DNA of 64,000 bases from positions 1 through 64,000 of the forward strand of contig CAYPJE010000003.1 of NCBI GenBank assembly GCA_964410945.1. Reading direction: 5' to 3'. The translations under genes were made by a program, and so were the position numbers. Every line of letters starts with the position of its first letter. The first letter of the stretch is position 1. The notes below the pieces were generated by a model, which saw only the letters and a program-made list of their open reading frames with translations, was not told the origin of the DNA and ran no database searches. Below, piece after piece: positions 44,449 to 54,376 of the stretch. The stretch is from CAYPJE01 sp964410945. GTDB taxonomy: Bacteria; Fidelibacterota; Marinisomatia; Marinisomatales; TCS56.

Positions 44449-46280
44449 CCTACAATCTTTTCTACTGCTTCGATTACATCGCGGGCCAGAAATGGACGGC
44501 CGCGGACGATATTCAACTGCAGCGGATCAATCAGATATTCCGACCGAATGATCTGTGCCAACTGTCCCAGATTGATTTCCGGGATCAAAACATGTTTGAA
44601 TCCGGCCAGCACATCACCTAGGTTCCCGGGTAGTGGATTAACCCAGCGCAGGTGCACATGGCTGACAGCATGCCCTTTGGCCTGCAGTTTCTGCAGGGCT
44701 GCCCGGCAGGCACCGCGCGTGCTGCCCCAACTGAGGATCAGCAGATCACCACTGTCTTCACCAATCACCCGGCAGGGCTCGACATCATCAACCACATTGG
44801 CAATTTTTTCCGCCCGCAGGGAAATCATCAGGTGATGGTTGTCGGGATCGTAGTTAACATTACCACTGCCATCTTCCTTCTCCAATCCACCGATGCGGTG
44901 TTCCAGTCCCGGGGTACCGGGAATGACCCATTTCCTGGATTTCGATTCCGGGTCCCGTTTGTAGGGCAGGAACGGTGGATCGGTTACATTAGTCAGCATG
45001 GGTGGTTCGATCTCCGGCAGATCGTCAACATCAGGGATTTTCCATGGTTCGGAACCATTACCCAGATAGCCATCGGTGAGCAGCATGACCGGGGTCATGT
45101 ATTTAACAGCGATCTGGGCCGCCTCGAAAGCGGCATAGAAACAGTCACCGGGGGAGCGGGCCGTGATCACCGGGATCGGTGCCTCACCATTACGTCCGTA
45201 AATGGCCTGAAAAAGATCGGATTGCTCAGTCTTGGTTGGTAATCCGGTTGAAGGACCACCGCGTTGGACATTGACAATCACCAGAGGCAGTTCGGTCATT
45301 ACCGCCAACCCCATGGCTTCGGTTTTTAGAGCAACACCGGGGCCTGAAGTTCCTGTGGCTGCCAGACATCCGGCATAGGCCGCGCCGATAGCGGAGGTGA
45401 TCCCCGCAATCTCATCTTCGGCCTGGAAAGTACGGACCTTGAAATTCCTGAAACCAGCCAGGTAATGCAGAATATCGCTGGCGGGTGTAATCGGGTAGCT
45501 GCCATAAAACAGCGGCAAACCCGACTTGGCGGCAGCGGCTACCAATCCCAGGCTGGTGGCATAATTACCGCTGACATTGCGATAAGTACCGGCCGGCAGT
45601 TTGGCTGCGTCAACTTTATAGTTTGTAGTGAAAATCCGGTTGGTCGAACCATAATTGTAACCGGCATTCAAAGCACGGGTATTAGCCTCAACAATGTCCG
45701 GTTTACTGGCGAATTTGGATTTCAGCCATTCGATGGTCGATTCAATTGGACGGTTGTACATCCAGTACAAAAGACCCAGAGCAAACATATTTTTTGTACG
45801 CTCAACGATCTTGGATGACAGGCCCATATCTTCGCAGGCATGGCTTACCAGGCGACTCATATCAATCGGGTAAACAATATAATCTTTAAGGGTTTCATCT
45901 TCCAGCGGATTAATCTCATAGCCGGCCAGCTTGAGGTTCTTGGTAATGAAACTGGAGGTATTAATAATTATAATTCCTCCACGAACCAGTTCCTTCATAT
46001 GTACTTTGAGGGCTGCCGGATTCATAGCCACCAGCACATCGGGATCATCACCTGGCGTGAAAATCTCCTGGGAGCTGAAGTGCAGCTGAAAAGCACTTAC
46101 ACCGGCCAGCGAACCCGCGGGGGCCCGGATTTCGGCCGGATAGTCAGGCAGAGTACTGAGATCGTTACCGATGATGGCAGTGGCACTGGTAAAACGGTCA
46201 CCGGTGAGCTGCATCCCATCACCGGAATCACCGGCAAACCGGATGGTTACATCATCGATCTGTTTTAGGGTTTTAGGCAT
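44445..46280 (-). CDS. korA: 2-oxoacid:ferredoxin oxidoreductase, fused gamma-alpha subunit
   Basis: The 611-residue product joins an N-terminal gamma domain (RFAGDSGDGMQLTGD, about 10-190) to an alpha domain (YGSYPITPASDILHYLA from about 258, then the E-x-E/G-G-P-S-T-G-L-P-T-K motif). It is the two-subunit class distinct from the four-gene KorDABC set at 49-52 kb. It is the first gene of the leftward run that includes fumarase. Confidence 0.91.
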
Positions 46281-46524
46281 ACAATATTCCTTATCAGGGG
46301 TTCAATTTCGGGTAATTCAACTAATGGCAGATAGGGCAGGTTCCACCTGTCAACATAGAAAAAAATTCGGTGTGTATACAGACATGGTCTGATGTTCAAT
46401 AATTGTCGTATTCAAAGTTACTCTGTTAGTTTTATGTTAGGCAATCATATATGGTTTTATTTTAACATAAATCGTGCCAATTGCTATTAAGCTTACAAAG
46501 TCGTAAACTTGGCTTGGAGGTATT

Positions 46525-47328
46525 ATGTTTGACTTAAAGGATCCGCAGCAAATAGCTATGTTTCCCGAACTTTCGAAAAACACCGCTTTACCTTCAATTG
46601 CGAGTCAGCCCCAGTTTGAAACAGCCCTGGCCAATCTGATCCGAATCAGCGATCTGGGTGCCTTTGTCCAACTGAATATCAACGGCATTGACAAAGGTTA
46701 CAGTCTGAATGTAAATGAGCTGGAGATTCCGCCCGACTTCTTAAAGGACAACCCCTCCCTGACACCACTGTCTGTTCAATTGTTTCCTGCTCCGGTGAGG
46801 CGGCAACTGCAGAAACTGGTCTATGATATTAAAGCCTATTTTACTGCTGAGAATTCTCTCCATACCACCTTTGGCCCCTTTTTATACCGCCATCGATTCA
46901 GTCACTGGAACCGGTTTCTGGAACTGGAAAAAGGCCGGCTGATTAAAACCGTTAAGCGTCTGCTGGGCAAAAAGACCTACTCCCGCTTCTTCATTGATCA
47001 GTTCAAAGCAGGTTATGACATGTTTCAATCAGCAGCCGATATTACTGCTCCCTGGGAATTCCGGAGCAAGATTACAATGGCGTTAATTCGTGATCAGCGC
47101 CGGAGACTGGAGCAGAAAGAATTTGAGTTGAACAATCTCAGTCCCACCGATATCGACTTTCCGATGAAAATGATGATAATAAAAACACATCATATCCCCC
47201 TGAAACTGGATGATTACCTTAAACAGATAAATATCATTTCGTTTTTCAAAACCATCCATATCGAACACCTGGCTGATGTTGAAATCAATACCCTGGATGA
47301 TATCAGACATCTGTTTTCTCAATTTTAA
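46525..47328 (+). CDS. Conserved-looking hypothetical protein
   Basis: The 267-residue product has a good ribosome site (GGAGG, 6 bases before ATG) and no hydrophobic segments. It is mostly helical, with a basic middle (RLIKTVKRLLGKKTYSRF, about 138-155) and a Phe/Leu-rich C-terminus. I do not recognise a family. It precedes selD in the same direction, 53 bases away. Function unknown. Confidence 0.7.
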   Translation: MFDLKDPQQIAMFPELSKNTALPSIASQPQFETALANLIRISDLGAFVQLNINGIDKGYSLNVNELEIPPDFLKDNPSLTPLSVQLFPAPVRRQLQKLVYDIKAYFTAENSLHTTFGPFLYRHRFSHWNRFLELEKGRLIKTVKRLLGKKTYSRFFIDQFKAGYDMFQSAADITAPWEFRSKITMALIRDQRRRLEQKEFELNNLSPTDIDFPMKMMIIKTHHIPLKLDDYLKQINIISFFKTIHIEHLADVEINTLDDIRHLFSQF

Positions 47329-47381
47329 TTTTATACTTAAGCTCCCTCCTGTTTAATTAACCAACTCCGGCCAATTTGACC

Positions 47382-48428
47382 ATGAATAAAGAAGCTATCC
47401 GACTTACCACCCTCAGCCACGGATCAGGGTGAGCCTGTAAAATAGGTCCGGAGGACTTGTCGAAAATTCTTGACTCCATCGAGACAGGCCATGATGAGCG
47501 CATTGTGGTCGGTTTTGATGGGACTGATGATGCGGCCGCAGTGCGACTCGATGATGGCCGGTTGTTGCTGCAGACGGTCGATTTCTTCACTCCCGTGGTG
47601 GACGATCCCTACCAATTCGGGCAGATCGCCGCTGCTAATTCACTATCCGATATCTATGCCATGGGCGGAAAACCGCTGTTTGCCCTCAATATCGTCGGCT
47701 TTCCGATCAAGTCCCTTCCCAGGGAAGTACTGACCAGGATTCTGCAAGGCGGTATCGACAAGGCCCGGGAGGCGGGAATTTCAATCGTTGGCGGCCACAG
47801 TATTGACGATCCGGAACCAAAATACGGCCTGGTGGTGACCGGTGAAGTAGATGAATCGAGGATGCTGACCAACAGTAATGCCCGTCCGGGGGACACATTG
47901 ATTTTAACCAAACCGCTGGGAACCGGAATCATTGCCACTGCCATCAAACGCGGTACCGCCACTGAATCGGCTATTCAGGCAGCGGTTGAATCGATGAGCC
48001 AGTTGAACCAATTGGCCGCCGTCACGGCACAGGAATTGGACGCTCATTCGGTAACCGATGTTACCGGTTTCGGACTGCTTGGCCATCTGAGTGAAATGTG
48101 TCGCGCCAGCAATGTTTCCGTAAGGGTTGATTTCTCAGCACTACCCTTCTTACCGACAGTTGAACAACTGGTGCAGGCCGATGTGATCCCGGGTGGAACC
48201 AGGCGAAATCTTGAATACGCATCCAGGCATGTATCTTTCAACGATTCATTGTCCGACAATCAGAAATTGATGGCCGCCGATGCCCAGACTTCCGGAGGTT
48301 TACTGGTGGCGCTACCGGCTGACAAAGCCGGTGAATTCTGCTCTAAATACAATTCTCACTCAAATTTACCGGCTATCAAGGTGGGTACATTTACTGAGTC
48401 TCAGAAATATCTGATCAAGATCATTTAA
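47382..48428 (+). CDS. selD: Selenide, water dikinase SelD, itself a selenoprotein
   Basis: SelD makes selenophosphate, the selenium donor for Sec-tRNA. A conventional reading begins after an in-frame TGA, but translation from the ATG at 47382 gives MNKEAIRLTTLSHGSG, then TGA (47430-47432, codon 17), then ACKIGPEDL. This is the SelD N-terminal motif with Sec at the catalytic Cys/Sec position. Total length is then 348 residues, the normal family size. Downstream ATP-binding motifs VGFDGTDDAA and VVGGHSIDDPEPKYG are intact. The gene must lie in a genome with SelA/SelB and tRNA-Sec. Confidence 0.95.
47444..47458 (+). promoter_or_regulatory. SECIS-like hairpin in selD
   Basis: AGGTCC (47444-47449), loop GGA, GGACTT (47453-47458) forms a six-pair stem with one G-U. 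The loop starts with GG and lies 17 bases after the UGA, as in bacterial SECIS elements bound by SelB. Confidence 0.7.
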
Positions 48429-48726
48429 CATCCTGAATCCGCTTAATATTTTAGTGGATTAATGAATTTTACTTGCCCTGTATTTTCGTAATGATGTATG
48501 CTCAAACCAAGAAGAGTGCCGATTTTGAAAGACGACATACGACTCTGCTTTTCCGGTATACGATTTAAGGATTGATTTCCTTCCGGACCGCTCATTTCGA
48601 TTAAGCAGTTACTGACTAAGAAGACGAATTTGCAGATTGGCTGAATTGCTCTGGTCAATTCAGCTGGTGAAACAATCACTGGTAAAAACCGGTGATTAAA
48701 ATAACCCTACTGCGAAGGAGCATACG
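48429..48726. other. Intergenic region between selD and the two-CW gene
   Basis: About 300 bases without a convincing gene. A leftward open frame of 78 codons (48443-48679) exists but lacks a ribosome site and known motifs. AAGGAG at the right end is the ribosome site of the next gene. Confidence 0.4.
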
Positions 48727-48996
48727 ATGAAGCTTAACTGCTGGGAGGTGAATCGCTGCGGTCGAGAACTAGGGGGTAAAAACTCCAAGGAACTGGGTGT
48801 TTGCTGCTCTGTAAAATTTACTGCTTTTAATGGCACAAATAACGGATTCAACGGTGGAAGGTACTGTTGGGCCGTAGCCGGATCATTAAAAGACACACCC
48901 AAAGATTGTATCCACAATCCCCCGGGTAATGATTGTACCGAATGTAATTTTTATTCCAAAGTCAAGGAGGAAGAAAGTATAAACTTCATTGCCTGA
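48727..48996 (+). CDS. Two-CW domain small cysteine-rich protein
   Basis: The 89-residue soluble product has the two Cys-Trp pairs that name the family (NCWEVNRCG at 4-12, RYCWAVAG at 45-52) and eight cysteines in total, including CTEC (70-73). AAGGAG precedes the ATG. It likely binds a metal or Fe-S cluster. Family function is unknown. It lies 78 bases upstream of korD, in the same direction, suggesting a link to the electron-transfer cluster. Confidence 0.82.
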   Translation: MKLNCWEVNRCGRELGGKNSKELGVCCSVKFTAFNGTNNGFNGGRYCWAVAGSLKDTPKDCIHNPPGNDCTECNFYSKVKEEESINFIA

Positions 48997-49074
48997 CGTA
49001 CCCCGAATTCGATCCATTCCGAATATGACGCAAGTAACCTCCAACCAAAATTCATTAAGAGCAAAAGGTGTATC

Positions 49075-49380
49075 ATGAACTATTGGCGTGTGCCATTTGA
49101 TATCAATAAAATTGAAATCCCCCATGGTGATATCCAAATCCTGGTCGAACGCTGCAAGGGCTGCGGCTTCTGTGTGGAATATTGCCCCAAGCAAACCCTT
49201 GAAATGTCGGCTGATTTTAATCGCAAGGGTTATCATTATCCTGATATAGTCCGCGAGGGAACCTGCGTGAACTGTAATCTATGTGAGACTATCTGCCCCG
49301 AATTTGCCATTTTCGTACTGGAGGATAAACCCCGGCACCCGGATGCCGATGAAGTGCTGGGAAAGGAAGGTGACCAATGA
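49075..49380 (+). CDS. korD: 2-oxoacid:ferredoxin oxidoreductase, delta (ferredoxin) subunit
   Basis: The 101-residue product is a two-cluster ferredoxin with CKGCGFCVEYCP (Cys27, 30, 33, 37) and CVNCNLCETICP. It is the delta subunit that hands electrons to soluble ferredoxin in four-subunit Kor enzymes. It overlaps korA by 4 bases and starts the korDABC run. Confidence 0.93.
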   Translation: MNYWRVPFDINKIEIPHGDIQILVERCKGCGFCVEYCPKQTLEMSADFNRKGYHYPDIVREGTCVNCNLCETICPEFAIFVLEDKPRHPDADEVLGKEGDQ

Positions 49381-50534
49381 AGGCTGATCCCAAAGGTGTT
49401 GCCACCGGAGCCCACTATCTGGATGGTGACCACGCCTGTTCCGAAGGTTCAATCGCCGCCGGTTGCCGATTCCTGGCCGGCTATCCCATCACCCCCTCCA
49501 CGGAAGTAGCCGAACGAATTGCCGTCCGCTTCCCAAAAGTCGGAGGTATGTTCATCCAGATGGAGGACGAGCTGGCATCGATGGCCGCTGTGGTTGGTGC
49601 CACCTGGTCCGGTGTTAAGGCCATGACTGTTACCTCAGGGCCCGGCTTCTCCCTGATGATGGAAAACCTCGGGCTGGCCGTTATGATGGAAACACCCTGC
49701 GTAGTGGTCAACGTTCAGCGCGGCGGTCCATCTACCGGGTTGCCAACCCTGACCGGACAGGCCGATATGATGCAGGCCCGCTGGGGATCGCACGGGGATT
49801 ATGAAATAATCGCCATTTCACCCAATTCCCCGCAGGAATGCTTCGACCTGTCCATTACCGCCTTTAACCTGGCGGAAAAATGGCGCGTCCCGGTCCTGTT
49901 CATGATGGACGAATGTGTCGGTCACATGACTGAAAAAGTCGTTATTCCCGAAGCGGATGAAATCGAGATCACTCCTCGTGAATACTACCAGGGCACAAAC
50001 GGTTCCTACCGACCGTATAAATTTAATGAAGGTGAACTGACTCCAATGATCAAGGCCGGTGATGGCCATAACATACATATTACCGGGCTGACCCACGACG
50101 AACGTGGCTATCCAATTATCAATGCCGAAGCCCAGGAGAAAAACGTAACCCACCTGGTAAATAAAATCCGCGACAATGCGGACAAGATCCATATAATTGA
50201 AGAGGATCAGATAGAAGGTGCCGAGGTGGTTGTGATATCATATGGTATTTCATCACGAGTGGCCCTGAAAGCGGTGGATGATGCCCGCACCAAAGGAATA
50301 AAAGTCGGAACGATGCGCCTGGTTACGGTATGGCCCTTCCCTGAGAAACGAATCCTTGAATTGGCCGGCAAGGTTAAGGCCCTGGTGGTTCCGGAGATCA
50401 ATCTGGGACAAGTAGTTTTGGAAGTTGAACGCTGTGCCCAGGGTAAATGCAAAACTATCCTGGTACCACATGCCGGTGGCTGGGTTCATGATCCAATCAA
50501 TATCTTAAAAGCAATCGAAGAAGGTGCGTCATGA
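49377..50534 (+). CDS. korA: 2-oxoacid:ferredoxin oxidoreductase, alpha subunit
   Basis: The 385-residue product shows the alpha-chain motifs FLAGYPITPSTEVAE (about 31-45), VNVQRGGPSTGLPTLTGQADM (about 109-129) and a C-terminal VVPEINLGQVVLEVE. It binds the 2-oxoacid and CoA. Together with D, B and C it forms the classical four-subunit Kor, the second such oxidoreductase in the window. It overlaps korB by 4 bases. Confidence 0.94.
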   Translation: MKADPKGVATGAHYLDGDHACSEGSIAAGCRFLAGYPITPSTEVAERIAVRFPKVGGMFIQMEDELASMAAVVGATWSGVKAMTVTSGPGFSLMMENLGLAVMMETPCVVVNVQRGGPSTGLPTLTGQADMMQARWGSHGDYEIIAISPNSPQECFDLSITAFNLAEKWRVPVLFMMDECVGHMTEKVVIPEADEIEITPREYYQGTNGSYRPYKFNEGELTPMIKAGDGHNIHITGLTHDERGYPIINAEAQEKNVTHLVNKIRDNADKIHIIEEDQIEGAEVVVISYGISSRVALKAVDDARTKGIKVGTMRLVTVWPFPEKRILELAGKVKALVVPEINLGQVVLEVERCAQGKCKTILVPHAGGWVHDPINILKAIEEGAS

Positions 50535-51469
50535 GTGAAATTACCGCTGATATGACCAGTACGCTCCAAATCCCCGACCCGGAAGAGACACTAAAGCATC
50601 CCATGGAACGCTTCCTGCGCACCGAACGTCTACCTCACATCTGGTGTGCTTCCTGCGGAATCGGCACCGTGATCACCGCCTACATCACCGCCCTGCAGAA
50701 GTCCGAACTGGACCCGGAAAAAGTGGCTGTTGTATCCGGTATCGGCTGCTCTGGTCGTGCCGCAGGCTATTTAAGGCTGGATTCCTTCCACTCCACCCAT
50801 GGCCGGGCGATTCCCTTTGCCACCGGACTGGCAGTTGGCAATCCGGAATTGAAAGTGACCGTCATTAGTGGCGACGGTGATTTAATCGCCATCGGTGGTA
50901 ATCATCTGATCCACGCCGCCCGGCGGAATATCAACATGACCATCATCTGTATCAATAATTTCAACTATGCCATGACCGGAGGCCAGGCCGGGCCAACCAC
51001 ACCGGTTACGGCTAATGCCTCCACGGCACCTTACGGCTGTTACGAATTCCCCTTCAACCTGCCCTTCCTGGCGGAATCATCGGGTGCAATTTTCGTGGCC
51101 CGCTGGACGGCCCTGCATATCAGGCGGATGGCTAAATCCATAGAAAAAGCCCTGCTCAAACCAGGCTTCTCATTTATTGAGATAATTGCTCCCTGCTCCA
51201 CCCTTTATGCCCGGCGCAATCGTCTGGGATCGGGGCTGGATCTGATGAAATTTTATCATGATAATGCTATCATCAAGCACGGAATAGACACCCGGGAAGT
51301 TGATATCGACTTCCAGGAAAGTATCATGGTGGGTGAATTCGTCGATAAGGATAAACCTCATTTCCTGGCCAAACGGGATCAGTTCCTGAAAATGAAACTG
51401 GGTGATAAATACATCCCCTATCTGGGCCCTGATTCCACTCCTTCAACCATGAAGCAGGGAGTAGAATAA
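50531..51469 (+). CDS. korB: 2-oxoacid:ferredoxin oxidoreductase, beta subunit
   Basis: The 312-residue product has the N-terminal Fe-S CASCGIGT and the thiamine diphosphate site GDGDLIAIGG...NNFNYAMTGGQ. It is translationally coupled to korA and korC (overlaps of 4 and 1 bases). Confidence 0.94.
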   Translation: MSEITADMTSTLQIPDPEETLKHPMERFLRTERLPHIWCASCGIGTVITAYITALQKSELDPEKVAVVSGIGCSGRAAGYLRLDSFHSTHGRAIPFATGLAVGNPELKVTVISGDGDLIAIGGNHLIHAARRNINMTIICINNFNYAMTGGQAGPTTPVTANASTAPYGCYEFPFNLPFLAESSGAIFVARWTALHIRRMAKSIEKALLKPGFSFIEIIAPCSTLYARRNRLGSGLDLMKFYHDNAIIKHGIDTREVDIDFQESIMVGEFVDKDKPHFLAKRDQFLKMKLGDKYIPYLGPDSTPSTMKQGVE

Positions 51470-52032
51470 TGGATATTCGATTTTCTGGTTTTGGCGGGCA
51501 GGGAATAATCAAATCCGGAATCCTGATCGGCAAGGCAGCCTCATTGCACGACAATAAATTCGGCACAATGACCCAGAGCTTCGGCCCCGAAGCCCGGGGT
51601 GGCGCCTGTTCCGCCCAGGTGGTTGTCGATGATAAACCGATACTTTATCCCTATATCGTAGCACCTCAAATCCTGGTATCGATGTCACAGGAGGCTTACG
51701 AGAAATTCCTCGATGAACTGGTTCCCGACGGTATCCTGCTCACTGATTCCGACCTGGTAAAGCCGGAACGAACCCGGGATGATGTCCGCATGTACTCGAT
51801 CCCTTCGACCCGGATTGCCGAAGATATGGGTAATCGTATTTTTGCCAACGTGGTCATGGTTGGATTCTTAACCGGTATTACCAGAGTGATAAGTGCCGAA
51901 TCGGTGAAGGCCGCTTTGCCTGATTCGGTACCGGAACGTTTTATCGATGTAAATATCAAAGCCTTTGAGCGCGGCTATGATTATGCGCTCGAACAATTGG
52001 AGAAGGAAACCAAAGAACCGGTCAAAGCCTGA
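51469..52032 (+). CDS. korC: 2-oxoacid:ferredoxin oxidoreductase, gamma subunit
   Basis: The 187-residue product begins with the gamma-chain hallmark FSGFGGQGIIKSG and continues with SFGPEARGGACSAQVV. It completes the KorDABC complex. The GltD-like gene begins six bases later, on the same message. Confidence 0.94.
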   Translation: MDIRFSGFGGQGIIKSGILIGKAASLHDNKFGTMTQSFGPEARGGACSAQVVVDDKPILYPYIVAPQILVSMSQEAYEKFLDELVPDGILLTDSDLVKPERTRDDVRMYSIPSTRIAEDMGNRIFANVVMVGFLTGITRVISAESVKAALPDSVPERFIDVNIKAFERGYDYALEQLEKETKEPVKA

Positions 52033-52038
52033 GAAAAC

Positions 52039-54375
52039 ATGAGCAGTACAGCTACCTCCCCTGTTAAGGATAAAATTTTTCCCGCTAACTCCACCCTGAT
52101 CATTGATGGTCCCCAACGGCAGGAATACACGGTTGGCCCGGTGGAACCATCGCCCTGCACAATGGCCTGTCCCGCCGGTGTAAATGTAAAAGCCTATGTT
52201 TCACTGATGGCTGCCGGTCGTTTCCGGGAGGCCTTGGAAGTAATTCGTGAACGCAATCCCCTGCCGGGAATCTGTGGCCGGGTATGCACGCATCCCTGCG
52301 AGGCGGCCTGCAATCGGAATCAGGTTGATCAACCGGTGGCGGTCAGATGGCTGAAACGTTTCGCTGCCGATTGGGAACTGGCCAATCAGATTGCAGATCC
52401 GGTTCCTTTCAATACAGCAAAGACCGGAAAAATTGCCGTGATCGGTTCCGGACCCAGCGGTTTAACAGCGGCCAACGACCTGGTACGCCAGGGTTATGCG
52501 GTGACAGTTTTTGAGGCAATGGATGAACCGGGTGGTATGCTGATCGCCGGAATTCCGGCCTACCGCCTGCCCAGAAAAATATTATCCACTGAAATTAAAT
52601 ACCTTGAGAAACTTGGCATTAAAATCAGAACCGGGGAAAAAATCAGCGGTGATAAGGCACTGGAAAAATTATTTGCCCAGGGTTATAAGGCAATTTACCT
52701 GGCAATCGGTGCCCAGGATGGAAAAAAATTAAATATCAAGGGAGAGGGTAAAACCGAAGGAGTACTGGATGCTGTCACTTTCCTGAATCAGGTAAATCTG
52801 TCAGCAGCCAGTAAACCGGGTGATAATATTATTGTAATCGGCGGCGGTAACTCTGCCGTCGATTCAGCCCGGACCGCCCTGCGCCTGGGAAGTAAAAAAG
52901 TGCATATCGTCTATCGCCGAACCAGGCAGGAAATGCCGGCTGACGAAGAGGAAATAGTGGAAGCGGAACACGAAGGTGTGGAAATAACCTATCTGGTCGC
53001 CCCCCTGGAAGTACTGGTGGACAGTGATAAAATCACCGGACTGAAGTGCCAGAAGATGAAACTGGGTAAACCGGATGACAGTGGGCGGCGGCGGCCGGTT
53101 CCAATCGAAGGTTCGGAATTTACCATTGAATGTGACACGGTGATTTCCGCCGTCAGCCAGCAGCTGCGCTTGGACTTCGGTCTGGGTGAAGTCGAATTAT
53201 CGCGCTGGAATACGTTGGCAGCCGATGAGTCAACCATGGCTACCAGTCAGCCGGGTATCTTCGCCGGAGGTGATGCGGTAACTGGTCCCAGCACGGTGAT
53301 TGATGCCATTGCCGCCGGGCACCGGGCCGCCGAATCAATCATGCGGTATCTGGATAATGAACCTTTGCAGGCAGACCCATTGCCGGCACCGGGAACAGAA
53401 TTTGAAATAAAGATCGATATCGACCAGCGGCCGGCCCAGAACCGGGCTGTTATGCCGGCCAAGAAGATTCAGCAACGATTGGGTAATTTTGATGAAGTCG
53501 AGTTTGGTTTTGATGAAACGACCGCCATTGCTGAAGCCCGACGCTGTCTGCGCTGTGGCCCATGTGTCGAATGCGACAGTTGTCTGACACTATGCGATAA
53601 GCAACCGGTTCTGCTGACCATCCCGGACCAGTCAGGTGAATATTTATTCCGTGTTCCTGCTGCCCTTCAGTCACAAATAAAAGCCAGTGGCGGGCTTTCG
53701 GTTGATTTGAAAACCGGAGGTAAAGCAACTTCACCGGTCCTGCTGCAGTCCCTCCAACCTCAAGTGGCAGCGAATATCTGCCGCGGTTGCGGCGAGTGTA
53801 TCAACATCTGTGAATATGATGCTATCAGCATGATCCCGACCGAAGGTGATTTATCCGTTTCAGTAGTCAATAACGATCTTTGTCGGTCCTGTGGTACCTG
53901 CGTGGCAACCTGTCCCAACGGTGCCATGCTGCCGGGTTATACCGATTATCAATGGCTGGATTCAAAGCTGGCACATCTCAAACCGGGGAAAATCAACCTG
54001 GTGGTATTTTCCTGCCGCTGGAATGGTTCCAGTCTGGCAGCGGATGAGATCAGCAAACTCCAGTCCGGCAGAATAAACCTCAATCTGGTGCAGACAATCT
54101 GCGGGGGACGCATTGATCCAAGCTTTACATTACGGGCAATTTCGGCCGGAGCCACCGGAGTCCTGATCAGCACATGTGCCGATGATGATTGCCATTACGG
54201 TACCGGTGCCAGCCAGACAAAAGCAGCTTTTGAAGAAACAAAAAACCTGGTTCATATTCTAGGAACCGATACCAGGCGGATCAAATTAATCCAGATTCCC
54301 GGGAATGATTCCGTTGAATTCATTAAAGCCGTTAAATCCTTTGGCACCAAATTAAAAAAACTGGCGAGTAACTAG
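52039..54375 (+). CDS. GltD-like NAD(P)H flavoprotein fused to ferredoxin and MvhD domains
   Basis: In this 778-residue product, residues 1-110 hold Fe-S cysteines (C40, C44, C79, C83, C87, C91), as in glutamate synthase beta and NfnB. An FAD site follows (GSGPSG, 136-141), then an NAD(P)H site (GGGNSA, about 270). The C-terminal part has a Cys-rich segment (about 504-525), two 4Fe-4S motifs (CRGCGECINIC and CRSCGTCVATC, about 581-625) and an MvhD-like domain (about 650-775). In this MvhD the usual CxWC is CRWN, so one cysteine is missing. It is a candidate electron-bridging unit between NAD(P)H, Kor and Hdr. Confidence 0.88.
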   Translation: MSSTATSPVKDKIFPANSTLIIDGPQRQEYTVGPVEPSPCTMACPAGVNVKAYVSLMAAGRFREALEVIRERNPLPGICGRVCTHPCEAACNRNQVDQPVAVRWLKRFAADWELANQIADPVPFNTAKTGKIAVIGSGPSGLTAANDLVRQGYAVTVFEAMDEPGGMLIAGIPAYRLPRKILSTEIKYLEKLGIKIRTGEKISGDKALEKLFAQGYKAIYLAIGAQDGKKLNIKGEGKTEGVLDAVTFLNQVNLSAASKPGDNIIVIGGGNSAVDSARTALRLGSKKVHIVYRRTRQEMPADEEEIVEAEHEGVEITYLVAPLEVLVDSDKITGLKCQKMKLGKPDDSGRRRPVPIEGSEFTIECDTVISAVSQQLRLDFGLGEVELSRWNTLAADESTMATSQPGIFAGGDAVTGPSTVIDAIAAGHRAAESIMRYLDNEPLQADPLPAPGTEFEIKIDIDQRPAQNRAVMPAKKIQQRLGNFDEVEFGFDETTAIAEARRCLRCGPCVECDSCLTLCDKQPVLLTIPDQSGEYLFRVPAALQSQIKASGGLSVDLKTGGKATSPVLLQSLQPQVAANICRGCGECINICEYDAISMIPTEGDLSVSVVNNDLCRSCGTCVATCPNGAMLPGYTDYQWLDSKLAHLKPGKINLVVFSCRWNGSSLAADEISKLQSGRINLNLVQTICGGRIDPSFTLRAISAGATGVLISTCADDDCHYGTGASQTKAAFEETKNLVHILGTDTRRIKLIQIPGNDSVEFIKAVKSFGTKLKKLASN

Positions 54376-54376
54376 T

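Noticed and set aside
44652..45242. A 196-residue plus-strand frame inside korA (44445-46280)
   Set aside because: Antisense shadow of a well-supported gene with thiamine-enzyme motifs.
48443..48679. A 78-codon leftward frame between selD and the two-CW gene
   Set aside because: No ribosome site, no motif, and it lies opposite to both neighbours; not convincing as a gene.
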